Below, in pieces: positions 9,649 to 17,119 of a stretch of DNA of 34,976 bases. The translations under genes were made by a program, and so were the position numbers. The notes under the pieces were generated by a model. It saw nothing but the letters and a program-made list of their open reading frames with translations, ran no database searches and was not told the origin of the DNA. Positions within the stretch are counted from its first letter, which is position 1; each line of letters starts with the position of its first letter. Source of the stretch: Rhizobacter sp. (GTDB taxonomy: Bacteria; Pseudomonadota; Gammaproteobacteria; Burkholderiales; Burkholderiaceae_C); NCBI GenBank assembly GCA_025350965.1, contig JANXWV010000056.1, positions 1 through 34,976 of the forward strand, given 5' to 3'.

Positions 9649-9953
9649 TGCAACTATCTCCTAGGTTGGACAAGAGGTCCCGATCACCAAGTACCCTCCA
9701 CGGGCCACCCGTTTTGAGCAGATCAGGCACAACCCCCTCAGCGGAAGTTGTGTGTATTGCACCAGAGGGGCCGGGTGGTGGAAAGCCTTGCAGGTCAAAA
9801 AAGGCCTTTATGTTGTCGCAACACAACGAGGCGCCTCGGAAGCTGTCGGTGTGTCGCCGAGTCACACGTCAATACAGGATGCAAAGCCAAGCCCGACGTC
9901 GGCTGCTGCACTGCGATATTCTTGCCTCTCCATGACGCTGATAGGTTCGTCGA
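9649..9953. other. Divergent porin/coq7 intergenic region with nested inverted repeats
   Basis: This 305-base stretch has no credible gene. It should hold the porin promoter (minus) and the coq7 promoter (plus), but I could not find a convincing -35/-10 pair on either strand. Visible structure includes an outer inverted repeat CCACCCG (9705-9711)/CGGGTGG (9772-9778) enclosing CCCCTC (9734-9739)/GAGGGG (9765-9770). There is also a perfect AAAGGCCTTT palindrome at 9800-9809 and a GTTG-TCG-CAAC repeat at about 9812-9822. If the porin transcript starts upstream of these, its 5' leader would be long and folded. Confidence 0.5.
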
Positions 9954-10580
9954 ATGACTCCGCTGGATTTGTTGATCGTCACTGCTGAGAGAGCCCTGCG
10001 GACGTTGTCTGGGGGCACCAGTGCTGCACGCACCTGTCCGCAACCAGACGTCAACTCGGCTCCGCTTGCGCCGAGCGAGCGGCGACTCTCCGGCGCGCTC
10101 ATGCGTGTGAACCACGTCGGCGAGGTCTGCGCCCAGGCGCTCTACAGCGCGCAGGGGCTGACCACGCGCGATGCAGATTTGCGGCGCCAGTTTGCCCACG
10201 CCGCGCGCGAAGAAACGGACCACCTCGCCTGGACCCAACATCGCCTGGACGAACTCAACGCGCACACCAGCCTGTTGAACCCGCTGTGGTATGCCGGTGC
10301 TTTCGCCATCGGCCTGCTGGCGGGGCGAATCGGTGACGCGACCAGCCTGGGGTTCGTTGTCGAGACCGAACGCCAGGTGGAAGCCCACTTGGCTGATCAT
10401 TTGAAACGTCTGCCTGAGAGCGACCTGGCGTCGCGGGCCATCGTGATTCAGATGCAGGCCGACGAGGCAGCGCACGCTGCCAGTGCCGAGTCAGCCGGCG
10501 CTACACCGCTGCCTGCACCAGCGCGCTGGGCGATGCGGCTTGCGGCGCGAGTGATGACCTCGACCGCGCACTACGTGTAA
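9954..10580 (+). CDS. coq7: 3-demethoxyubiquinol 3-hydroxylase, Coq7 type (ubiquinone synthesis)
   Basis: This is a di-iron, membrane-associated monooxygenase that performs the penultimate hydroxylation of ubiquinone synthesis. The protein has 208 residues. The ferritin-like ligands are visible as E57 in [12 protein letters not shown], the E-x-x-H pair at E87/H90 (REETDHLAW), a Glu in [13 protein letters not shown], and the E-x-x-H of ADEAAHA. Hydrophobic segments ([17 protein letters not shown]) suit a peripheral membrane enzyme. In many Burkholderiales this form replaces the flavin enzyme UbiF. The start at 9954 is the family-like [18 protein letters not shown]. It stands alone, with the stop 7 bases from the convergent OsmC-family gene. 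Confidence 0.93.
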   Translation: MTPLDLLIVTAERALRTLSGGTSAARTCPQPDVNSAPLAPSERRLSGALMRVNHVGEVCAQALYSAQGLTTRDADLRRQFAHAAREETDHLAWTQHRLDELNAHTSLLNPLWYAGAFAIGLLAGRIGDATSLGFVVETERQVEAHLADHLKRLPESDLASRAIVIQMQADEAAHAASAESAGATPLPAPARWAMRLAARVMTSTAHYV

Positions 10581-10587
10581 CCCAGGC

Positions 10588-11010
10588 TCACGCTGCCTTC
10601 AACTCGAAACTGGTCGTGATCTCGGCGGTCTTGGCCAGCATGATGCTGGCCGAGCAGTATTTTTCGTGCGACATGCGCACCGCGCGGTCCACTGCCGCAT
10701 CGGTCAAGCCGACACCGGTCACGACGAAGTGCATGTGGATTTTCGTAAAGACTTTGGGGTCAATCGGCGCACGCTCGGACGTCACGACGACCTGGCAGCC
10801 CCGCACGTCGTGGCGACCACGCTGAAGAATGAGCACCACGTCGTAGGCGGTGCATCCGCCCGTGCCGGCCAGCACTGTCTCCATGGGGCGAGGCGCCAGG
10901 TTGCGGCCGCCACCGTCGGCCGCACCGTCCATCAGCAGCAAATGGCCGCTGCCAGTTTCGGCCGAGAACGCCATTCCGTTCGCCGGCATCCAGTTGATCG
11001 TGCACTTCAT
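10588..11010 (-). CDS. OsmC-family peroxidase-like protein (YhfA type)
   Basis: OsmC/Ohr-fold proteins are small cytoplasmic dimers, and many reduce organic hydroperoxides with two cysteines. The 140-residue protein starts MKCTINWMPANGMAF. The first redox-type cysteine is Cys53 in the motif PMETVLAGTGGCTAYDVV. The second is Cys119 in MSHEKYCSASIMLAKTAEI. Both positions are conserved in the family. The segment RPMETVLAGTGGCTAYDVVLIL resembles the YhfA branch more than classical Ohr. AAGGGG lies about 10 bases upstream of the ATG. It converges on coq7 and is divergent from the small-RNA/ilvA unit. The physiological substrate is unknown. Confidence 0.88.
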   Translation of the reverse strand: MKCTINWMPANGMAFSAETGSGHLLLMDGAADGGGRNLAPRPMETVLAGTGGCTAYDVVLILQRGRHDVRGCQVVVTSERAPIDPKVFTKIHMHFVVTGVGLTDAAVDRAVRMSHEKYCSASIMLAKTAEITTSFELKAA

Positions 11011-11116
11011 CGGTGACTTGCCCCTTGCTGCACCGTTTCGGCGCGTATGGCGCGGTATTTTGCATGGGTGCACCAAGGCCTGGGGCCGGCCCCCTAAATC
11101 GGCTTCGCGCCATTTA

Positions 11117-11145
11117 TTGCAGCGCAGCAAAAAAGCCTCTACACT
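11117..11145 (+). promoter_or_regulatory. Predicted sigma-70 promoter of a small RNA upstream of ilvA
   Basis: TTGCAG (11117-11122) and TACACT (11140-11145) are separated by exactly 17 bases, matching the consensus at 4 of 6 bases each. The predicted transcription start is near 11152. A strong terminator follows about 100-125 bases later, well before ilvA. A perfect 12-bp palindrome GGGGCCGGCCCC lies at 11082-11093, about 24 bases upstream of the -35 box. Confidence 0.55.
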
Positions 11146-11151
11146 GACCCT

Positions 11152-11279
11152 ACGCAGCGAGTTGCGATGCACATGAGCCCGGCATGGGCAGTGCACCTGC
11201 CAGCCCGCCGCACCGATTGTCTCCTCCACCTCCTCCATTGGTGGATTCAGCCCAGGGCAGCAATGCTCTGGGCTTTTTT
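11152..11279 (+). ncRNA. Candidate small RNA of about 125 nt with an anti-Shine-Dalgarno loop
   Basis: Between a good promoter and a strong terminator lies a short unit with no usable reading frame. It can form three stem-loops. SL1 has TGCAC (11168-11172)/GTGCA (11191-11195) with inner GCCC/GGGC (11177-11180/11186-11189). SL2 has TCCACC (11225-11230)/GGTGGA (11240-11245) with loop TCCTCCATT. SL3 is the terminator. The SL2 loop and the single-stranded TCTCCTCC just before it are complementary to Shine-Dalgarno sequences, a design seen in several known bacterial regulatory RNAs. I do not recognise the family. The alternative is an ilvA leader attenuator, but no leader peptide with a stop codon precedes the terminator. 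Confidence 0.5.
11249..11279 (+). terminator. Strong Rho-independent terminator upstream of ilvA
   Basis: AGCCCAGGGCA (11249-11259), loop GCAA, and TGCTCTGGGCT (11264-11274) make an 11-bp stem with one G-T wobble, followed by a run of six T (11274-11279). It lies 110 bases before the ilvA start, so it ends a separate upstream transcript or attenuates ilvA. Confidence 0.85.
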
Positions 11280-11346
11280 CTGCGCGGTGCGCGACGACGG
11301 CGGAGGGATAAAAGCGGCACTGCAACGGCAGCGCAAGTCGGCGACG

Positions 11347-11352
11347 TATGAT
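11347..11352 (+). promoter_or_regulatory. Possible -10 element for ilvA
   Basis: TATGAT matches the -10 consensus at 5 of 6 bases and would start transcription about 30 bases before the ilvA ATG. No acceptable -35 hexamer is found 16-19 bases upstream, so the promoter is either activator-dependent or not real. It is recorded because the terminator at 11249-11279 implies that ilvA needs its own promoter or depends on read-through. Confidence 0.3.
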
Positions 11353-11388
11353 CCGCCGCCGCAAACCGCCCACCCCAGGAGACAGCCG

Positions 11389-12975
11389 ATGGTCGCCCCC
11401 GGACCCACGCCCGCCAGACCCGCGCGCCGTCGCGTTGCGGGCAAGGCAACTGCTACGCCGCTGACCCTCCCTCAGTACCTGCAGAAAATCCTTACTGCGC
11501 GCGTCTATGACGTCGCCGACGAGACGCCGCTCGATGTTGCCAAGACGCTTTCTCGGCGGCTCGGCAACGCGGTCTATCTCAAGCGCGAAGACACCCAACC
11601 GGTGTTCAGCTTCAAGCTTCGCGGCGCCTACAACAAGATGGCGCACCTGAGCCCGCAAGAGCTCAAGCGAGGCGTCATTTGCGCCTCGGCCGGCAACCAT
11701 GCCCAGGGCGTTGCGCTGTCGGCGCAGCGCATGGGGTGCAAGGCCTTGATCGTGATGCCGGTGACCACGCCGCAAGTCAAGGTCGATGCGGTGCGGGCGC
11801 TCGGCGGCGAGGTGGCGCTCTTCGGTGACAGCTTCTCCGATGCCTATGTCCACGCGCTGGCCTTGCAGGTCGAGACAGGCATGGTCTTCGTGCACCCGTT
11901 CGACGACCCTGACGTCATCGCTGGCCAGGGCACGATCGCTGTGGAAATCCTGCGCCAGCACGCCGGCCCGATCGACGCCGTGTTTGTCGCGATAGGCGGT
12001 GGCGGGCTGATCTCGGGCGTGGCGGCGTATATCAAGTCGGTGCGACCGGAGATCAAGGTCATCGGCGTGCAGACCGACGACTCGGATGCGATGCTTCGTT
12101 CGGTCAAGGCCGGCAAGCGCATCGCCTTGACCGACGTGGGCCTGTTCGCCGACGGCACTGCGGTCAAGCTGGTCGGCGAAGAGACCTTCCGCCTCACGCG
12201 CGAACTTGTCGATGACTTCATCGTGGTCGACACCGACGCCGTCTGTGCCGCCATCAAGGACGTGTTCCAGGACACGCGCAGCATCCTGGAGCCCTCGGGC
12301 GCGCTGGGCGTTGCGGGCATCAAGCAGTACGTCGCCACGCACGGGTGCAAGGGCAAGACCTTCATCGCGATCACCTGTGGCGCGAACATGAACTTCGACC
12401 GCCTGCGCTTCGTGGCCGAGCGCGCCGAGGTGGGCGAAGAACGCGAAGCGCTGTTCGCAGTCACCATTCCGGAAGAGCGCGGCAGCTTCAAACGCTTTTG
12501 CGAACTGATCGGTCCGCGCGCGGTGACAGAGTTCAACTACCGCATCTCTGACTCGAACGAGGCCCACGTGTTCGTCGGCCTGGCGACCACCGTTCGAGAC
12601 GAACCCGCCAAGCTCGCCCGGCACTTCACCCGCCACGGCTTCGCCACGCTGAACCTGACCGACGATGAACTCGCGAAGGAGCACCTGCGCCACATGGTGG
12701 GTGGGCGCAGCCCGCTGGCGCAGGACGAGCGGCTGTACCGCTTCGTCTTCCCCGAGCGGCCCGGAGCGCTGATGCGCTTTCTCTCGACCATGCACCCGGG
12801 CTGGAACATCAGCCTGTTCCACTACCGCTACCAGGGCGCCGACCACGGCCGCATCCTCGTCGGCATCCAGGTGCCTGCGGCCGACAAGAAGGCGTTCCGC
12901 GCATTCTTGACAAGCCTGGCCTACCCGTGCGAGGACGAGACGGACAACCCGGTTTACCGCCTCTTCCTGCGCTGA
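11389..12975 (+). CDS. ilvA: Threonine dehydratase (deaminase), biosynthetic, with two regulatory ACT-like domains
   Basis: This PLP enzyme converts threonine to 2-oxobutanoate, the first committed step of isoleucine synthesis, and is normally inhibited by isoleucine. The protein has 528 residues. A basic, Ala/Pro-rich N-terminal leader of about 22 residues precedes the catalytic domain. The PLP lysine is Lys76 in VFSFKLRGAYNKM. The Ser/Gly-rich SAGNHAQGVALSAQ and the phosphate-binding IGGGGLISG follow. The C-terminus has two ACT-like modules, around EALFAVTIPEERGSFKRF and YRFVFPERPGALMRF, the long allosteric form rather than the short catabolic TdcB form. AGGAGA at 11377-11382 decides the ATG at 11389. 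The frame is open farther upstream through the terminator, but that part has no protein-like features. Confidence 0.96.
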   Translation: MVAPGPTPARPARRRVAGKATATPLTLPQYLQKILTARVYDVADETPLDVAKTLSRRLGNAVYLKREDTQPVFSFKLRGAYNKMAHLSPQELKRGVICASAGNHAQGVALSAQRMGCKALIVMPVTTPQVKVDAVRALGGEVALFGDSFSDAYVHALALQVETGMVFVHPFDDPDVIAGQGTIAVEILRQHAGPIDAVFVAIGGGGLISGVAAYIKSVRPEIKVIGVQTDDSDAMLRSVKAGKRIALTDVGLFADGTAVKLVGEETFRLTRELVDDFIVVDTDAVCAAIKDVFQDTRSILEPSGALGVAGIKQYVATHGCKGKTFIAITCGANMNFDRLRFVAERAEVGEEREALFAVTIPEERGSFKRFCELIGPRAVTEFNYRISDSNEAHVFVGLATTVRDEPAKLARHFTRHGFATLNLTDDELAKEHLRHMVGGRSPLAQDERLYRFVFPERPGALMRFLSTMHPGWNISLFHYRYQGADHGRILVGIQVPAADKKAFRAFLTSLAYPCEDETDNPVYRLFLR

Positions 12976-13054
12976 CTTGGCGCGCGGCAGCATCTCGAAG
13001 CGCATTGCGGCTCGCGCCGATTGGGCCCCACAATCGATGCGCTGAACTCACCGG

Positions 13055-14275
13055 ATGCCCATGTCGGTCAATCGCTCGCTGATCACGCCCACCTCGAACC
13101 CGCTGCTCGAGCAGGCCTTGCGCAAGAAGCTCGAGCGTCGGGCCGAGACCACAGGCGGCCTGGGTGAACTGGAGCCCCTGGCGGTACGGCTCGGCCTGAT
13201 CCAGAACACGCTGAAGCCGCGCTTTCGCACACCGCAGATCGCCATCTTCGCGGCCGACCATGGCCTCGCCGTCGAAGGGCTCGAGATCGACGGCCGTCAA
13301 TCGACTGCCCTGCTTTCGCAGCAGTTGCTCAGCTCGCAGTTGCCATTGGCGGTGTTCGCGCGCATTCAGGGTCTGGAGTTGTCGGTGGTCGACTGCGGCG
13401 TGGCTGAATCCGTCACGCCGCACGCCCGCTTGCTGGCCCGCAAGATCGCGCACGGCACGCGCAACGCGCGCGTCACCTCGGCCATGTCGATCGACCAGGC
13501 GCACGCAGCCATTCGCGCTGGCATGGAGATCGCCGATTCGCTCGTCGGCAACGCGGTGATCTGCGCCGGCATCGGCGTGGGTGCGCACGAGAGCGCAGCG
13601 TTGGTGCTATCGCGCCTGTCGGGCCTGAACCTGAGCGACCTGCTGATCCAGGGGCCGGACATGGAAGAGAGCCGCCTCGCCCACCTGCTGGCAGTGCTGC
13701 AAGGTGCGCAGGCCCGCCACAGGGACGTGGTCGACCCGGTCGAGGTGATGGCCGCGTTCGGCGGCTTCGAGATGGCGATGATGGTCGGCGTGATGTTGGT
13801 CGCCGGCAGCAAGCGCCACCTGATCGTCGTGGACGGCATGCCGGCGTGCGCTGCGCTCATGGTGGCCTCGCGGATCGCTCCGGCCGTAACCGACTACTGC
13901 GTGTATTGCCGCAGCCACAGCCACCGCGGGCTCGACCATGCGTTGTCGCTGTTCCACGCGTCTGCGCTGCTCGAACTCGGCATGGAGAGCACCGACGGCA
14001 CCGGCTCCACGCTGGCCTGGCCGCTGGTGCGCAGCGCCGCTGCGCTGCTGACCGAAGTTGCCGAAGGCGAAGAGCCCGGCCCGACTCAACCAGCGCCGAT
14101 CAGCACCCCTGCTTCTGCCACTGCCCCGGCGCCAGCCGTAGCCCGCACCGCAACGGCACCCGATGCTGGACGGGCCACTGCGGTCGCCGGTAGCGAACCC
14201 GATTTGCCGAGGACGCCAGACCTCGCAGACGCGCCCTTGCTTGCCGACTCCGTCGAGCCCGTTTCGCGAACCTGA
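13055..14275 (+). CDS. Divergent CobT-family phosphoribosyltransferase
   Basis: The protein has 406 residues; about 1-345 form a CobT-like domain. In cobalamin synthesis CobT joins nicotinate mononucleotide to dimethylbenzimidazole. The family is recognised from the Gln-rich base-binding start, FAADHGLAVEGLEIDGRQST, the glycine loop ICAGIGVGAHESAALV (about 169-184), DPVEVMAAFGGFEMAMMVG, and SHSHRGLDHAL. Two signatures are altered. The usual GEMGIGNTT loop is replaced by CAGIGVGAHES, and the end motif GEGTGA reads STDGTGS, with Asp314 where catalytic Glu is expected. A low-complexity Ala/Pro/Thr tail of about 60 residues follows. No other cobalamin gene is nearby. It may act on another base or a different nucleotide; cobT itself is not assigned. 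The second Met at 13061 is an alternative start. Confidence 0.72.
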   Translation: MPMSVNRSLITPTSNPLLEQALRKKLERRAETTGGLGELEPLAVRLGLIQNTLKPRFRTPQIAIFAADHGLAVEGLEIDGRQSTALLSQQLLSSQLPLAVFARIQGLELSVVDCGVAESVTPHARLLARKIAHGTRNARVTSAMSIDQAHAAIRAGMEIADSLVGNAVICAGIGVGAHESAALVLSRLSGLNLSDLLIQGPDMEESRLAHLLAVLQGAQARHRDVVDPVEVMAAFGGFEMAMMVGVMLVAGSKRHLIVVDGMPACAALMVASRIAPAVTDYCVYCRSHSHRGLDHALSLFHASALLELGMESTDGTGSTLAWPLVRSAAALLTEVAEGEEPGPTQPAPISTPASATAPAPAVARTATAPDAGRATAVAGSEPDLPRTPDLADAPLLADSVEPVSRT

Positions 14276-14291
14276 GCCGCTCCGGCGGCGC

Positions 14292-15011
14292 TCAGTCGTT
14301 GCCCGGCCGCACCTGACCCGGCTGCGGCGGTTGCCCGGCCGGATCGCTGCCGCCCGGCGGCACCGCCACCATGGAGGGCGGAGGGCGCAAACCCTGCACC
14401 GAGGTCGACAGCGAGCGGGCGAGCGAGCCAGGCAGCGCGCTTGGCGGGACCGGCTGGAACACGGGTTGGGCCACCGGCTGAGCGGCCGGTTGAGGCAGCG
14501 GCTGGACGATCGCTGCCTGCGCCAGCGGTGCGGCTGGCAGAGTGATCACCGACGGCAAGGTGCCGGTCGTCGCCGTGGGCAGCACGGGCAGTTCCAGGCG
14601 CATGCCCGCAGCGCCGTTTGCCGGCGAAATGTCGGCCGTGCGAAGGCTCACCGCTTGCAGCACCCAGTCGGCATCGAGGTGCGCCCCGACCGTGTAAGCA
14701 CGCGGCAACTTGCCGTCGACCGCGATCAGCGCCACCCCATGGCCGGCGGACGACTGCACGCCGGATTTCGGCGCCATGATCCCGAGCAACTTGAATCGCG
14801 CGCTGGCCTCGGGCACCACCGCCTGCGCCACCACGGCGACCGGCGCGACGCCGAGCAGGCGGGTCAGGTCGCCGCGGGTCGAGGCGGCTTCGCTGGCCAC
14901 CACCACGTTGGGCGGCGCCACCGGAGCGCGCGTGAACAAGCGCAAGCCCCAGAACACGGCAGTGGCGGCCACCAGGGCCCAGGCGACGAATGAAAACAGG
15001 CGAGCCAGCAT
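14292..15011 (-). CDS. gspC: Type II secretion protein C (GspC), short form
   Basis: GspC is the inner-membrane protein whose periplasmic homology region contacts the GspD secretin, linking platform and outer-membrane channel. The 239-residue protein has one N-terminal membrane helix (about 5-27, LFSFVAWALVAATAVFWGLRL). The HR domain is around residues 48-125 (LTRLLGVAPVAV, FKLLGIMAPKSGVQSSAGHGVALIAVDGKLPRAYTVGAHL, WVLQAVSL). A Pro/Ala/Gln-rich C-terminal half follows in place of a PDZ or coiled-coil domain. It is transcribed away from gspG with 57 bases between starts. This divergent position is seen in other Burkholderiales. Identity is supported by the HR motif and the adjoining operon. 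Confidence 0.85.
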   Translation of the reverse strand: MLARLFSFVAWALVAATAVFWGLRLFTRAPVAPPNVVVASEAASTRGDLTRLLGVAPVAVVAQAVVPEASARFKLLGIMAPKSGVQSSAGHGVALIAVDGKLPRAYTVGAHLDADWVLQAVSLRTADISPANGAAGMRLELPVLPTATTGTLPSVITLPAAPLAQAAIVQPLPQPAAQPVAQPVFQPVPPSALPGSLARSLSTSVQGLRPPPSMVAVPPGGSDPAGQPPQPGQVRPGND

Positions 15012-15068
15012 GCCCCATTATGATTGACCGGCTGCCGCCGCCACCCCGTGCGCCGGAAGGAACCTGAC

Positions 15069-15515
15069 ATGACCTCGTATCGAATTCCGCGCCGCAAACC
15101 CGCGCGTGGCCTGCGCGGATTCACCCTCATCGAGCTGATGGTCGTGCTCGTCATCATCGGCGTGCTGGCCGCGCTGATCGTGCCGAACGTGCTCGACCGG
15201 GCCGACGACGCGCGCGTGACCGCCGCGCGCACCGACGTGAACAACCTGATGCAGGCGCTCAAGCTCTACAAACTCGACAACCAGCGTTACCCGAGCGGGG
15301 AACAGGGCTTGCAAGCGCTCGTCACCAAGCCCACCACCGGGGCCGTGCCGCCGAACTGGAAGCCCTACCTCGACAAGCTGCCGAACGACCCGTGGGGCCG
15401 ACCGTACCAGTACGCGAACCCCGGCCTGAAGGGCGAGATCGACATCTACAGCTTCGGTGCCGACGGCGTGATCGGCGGCGAAGGCAAGAACGCCGAGATC
15501 GGCTCCTGGCAGTGA
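15069..15515 (+). CDS. gspG: Type II secretion major pseudopilin GspG
   Basis: GspG is the main subunit of the periplasmic pseudopilus that pushes substrates through the secretin. The 148-residue precursor has a type IV prepilin leader cut by prepilin peptidase at G17-F18 (RGLRG/FTLIELMVVLVIIG), with Glu at +5. The C-terminal part has the family motifs YPSGEQGLQALV, DPWGRPYQYANPG and YSFGADGVIGGEG, the calcium-site loop of GspG. An AGGAA ribosome site fixes the ATG at 15069. It is the first gene of the rightward operon, 66 bases before gspH. The prepilin peptidase gene (gspO/pilD) is not in this window. Confidence 0.96.
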   Translation: MTSYRIPRRKPARGLRGFTLIELMVVLVIIGVLAALIVPNVLDRADDARVTAARTDVNNLMQALKLYKLDNQRYPSGEQGLQALVTKPTTGAVPPNWKPYLDKLPNDPWGRPYQYANPGLKGEIDIYSFGADGVIGGEGKNAEIGSWQ

Positions 15516-15581
15516 CTTGCAGCGCCGCCTGACCTGCACCCGAGCCACTCGCGGCCCTCGCAACACCTGCAACACCGCACC

Positions 15582-16064
15582 GTGGACCCACGACAACGCC
15601 GCCGCCCGGTGCGGTGCGCCGCACGCGGCTTCACGCTCATCGAACTGTTGCTCGTGGTGGTGCTGATCGCCGTCGCCAGCGCCGTGGCCAGCCTTTCGCT
15701 GCGCGACCCGGCCGCCACCCGACTCGATCAAGAGGCCGCCCGCCTCGTCGCCCTGCTTGAATCGGCGCGCACCGAAGCCCGCGCCGCCGGGCTGCAAGCC
15801 AGCTGGGAGCCGCGCGCTGAAACGGTCGGCGCCGAGGGCTTCCGCTTCATCGGCCTGCCTGCCGCAAGCGGCCTGCCGAGCCGCTGGTTGTCGGCTGGCG
15901 TCAGCGCCGATGTGCCGGGCGCGCGCGCCGTGGTGCTCGGCCCCGAGCCGCTGATCGGCCCGCAGCGCATCGTGCTGCGGCTGGACGACCAGCGCCTCGT
16001 GCTCGCGACCGACGGCATCGGGCCGTTCGTGGTGGTCAGCGAACCATCGAAGGCAGCGCCATGA
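15582..16064 (+). CDS. gspH: Type II secretion minor pseudopilin GspH (GTG start)
   Basis: GspH is a minor pseudopilin near the pseudopilus tip. The 160-residue precursor has a basic leader and cleavage site G16-F17 (RCAARG/FTLIELLLVVVLIAVA) with Glu21 at +5. The family region RLDQEAARLVALLESARTEARAAG is present. The start is the GTG at 15582; no ATG lies in frame before the leader, and no strong ribosome site is seen. It is 66 bases after gspG, and the TGA overlaps the gspI ATG (ATGA, 16061-16064). Confidence 0.9.
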   Translation: MDPRQRRRPVRCAARGFTLIELLLVVVLIAVASAVASLSLRDPAATRLDQEAARLVALLESARTEARAAGLQASWEPRAETVGAEGFRFIGLPAASGLPSRWLSAGVSADVPGARAVVLGPEPLIGPQRIVLRLDDQRLVLATDGIGPFVVVSEPSKAAP

Positions 16065-16423
16065 GGCAGCCCTCGACGAGCGGCTTCACGCTGATCGAGG
16101 TGCTGGTGGCACTGACCATCGTCGCGATCACGCTGAGTGCCGGCGTCAAGGCGGCCGGCGCGCTGACCGACAACGCGCAGCGTCTGGCCGACGTGAGCTC
16201 AGCCCAGCGCTGCGCCGACAACCAGCTCACCGGGCTGCGCCTGTCGGGCCTGACGCCACCCATCGGCGACACCGACTTCGCCTGCACCCAACTCGGCCGC
16301 GACTACGCCGGCAAGCTGGCGGTGCGGCCCACGCCGAACCCACTGTTCGTGGCGGTCGAAGCCAAGGTTGCCGACACCGCCGGCCGCGCAATCCTGTCGC
16401 TCTCCACGGTGCTGCGCAAATGA
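16061..16423 (+). CDS. gspI: Type II secretion minor pseudopilin GspI
   Basis: GspI nucleates the pseudopilus tip complex with GspJ and GspK. The 120-residue precursor has a very short leader with the cleavage site G8-F9 (STSG/FTLIEVLVALTIVAITL) and Glu13 at +5. The GspI-type CADNQL segment and a short C-terminal sheet follow. Start and stop both overlap neighbours by ATGA (with gspH at 16061-16064 and gspJ at 16420-16423), implying coupled translation and near-equal dosage. Confidence 0.93.
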   Translation: MRQPSTSGFTLIEVLVALTIVAITLSAGVKAAGALTDNAQRLADVSSAQRCADNQLTGLRLSGLTPPIGDTDFACTQLGRDYAGKLAVRPTPNPLFVAVEAKVADTAGRAILSLSTVLRK

Positions 16424-17118
16424 GCCGGGGCCGCCGCCGCAACGGCATGCGCTTGGCAGCGCACGCGAGCGGCTTCACGCTCGTCGAGGTCCTGGTTGCG
16501 CTGCTGGTGATGGCGGTGATGGCCGGCATGGCCTGGCAGGGCGTGGACGGCATCGTGCGCTCGCGCGATGCGAGCCAGGTGCAGCTCGAACGCACGCTGC
16601 GCCTGAACACCGTGATCGCGCAATGGGACCAGGACATGGCCGCGATCCAAGACAGCGCCGTGGTGCCGCAGGCGCTGACCTGCGACGGTGCGAACGTGCG
16701 CCTCACCCGCCGCACGCCGACCGGGCTGCAGGTCGTCGCGTGGTCGGTGCGCCCGGCGCCCGACGGCAGCGCAGCCTGGGTGCGCTGGGCCGGGCCGGCC
16801 GTGACCACCACCGGCGCGCTGCAGGACAGCTGGCTGCGCAGCCTGCAACTGCAGGACGACGACCCCGCCAACGTCCGCACGCTCACGGGCCTGACCGGCT
16901 GGCAGGTGTACTTCTTCCAGGGCACGGCGTGGGCCAACTGCCAGTCCACCGGCGACCTGACCCCGCCGGTGCCCGCGCCCCCAGCCAGCGGCGCGAGCGC
17001 CCCCGCCATCGCGGCGGCGCGCATCGCGCTGCCGAAGGGCGTGCGCGTGGTGCTCAGCTTCGCGCCCGGCAGTGGCCAGGTGGGCGACCTGACCCGCGAC
17101 ACCTTGCTCGGCCCTTGA
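16420..17118 (+). CDS. gspJ: Type II secretion minor pseudopilin GspJ
   Basis: GspJ is part of the I-J-K tip complex of the pseudopilus. The 232-residue precursor has a basic leader and cleavage at G18-F19 (AAHASG/FTLVEVLVALLVMAVM) with Glu23 at +5. The family region LERTLRLNTVIAQWDQDMAAI is visible. A Pro/Ala-rich loop near residues 185-197 (PPVPAPPASGASAPA) is a local insertion. The final segment is LPKGVRVVLSF. It overlaps gspI by ATGA and ends 4 bases before the gspK start used here. Confidence 0.92.
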   Translation: MSRGRRRNGMRLAAHASGFTLVEVLVALLVMAVMAGMAWQGVDGIVRSRDASQVQLERTLRLNTVIAQWDQDMAAIQDSAVVPQALTCDGANVRLTRRTPTGLQVVAWSVRPAPDGSAAWVRWAGPAVTTTGALQDSWLRSLQLQDDDPANVRTLTGLTGWQVYFFQGTAWANCQSTGDLTPPVPAPPASGASAPAIAAARIALPKGVRVVLSFAPGSGQVGDLTRDTLLGP

Positions 17119-17119
17119 T

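Noticed and set aside
11167..11279. Amino-acid leader peptide (codons for Leu-Leu-His-Leu-Leu-His-Trp-Trp) attenuating ilvA
   Set aside because: The frame has no stop codon before the terminator, and the codons do not fit Ile/Val/Leu control of ilvA. A non-coding RNA explains the stems better.
10588..13005. Very long minus-strand open frame (805 codons) opposite ilvA
   Set aside because: Only its last 140 codons are a real gene (OsmC family). The rest is antisense to ilvA, has Arg/Ala/Val/Asp-rich composition typical of mirror frames in GC-rich DNA, and shows no domain.
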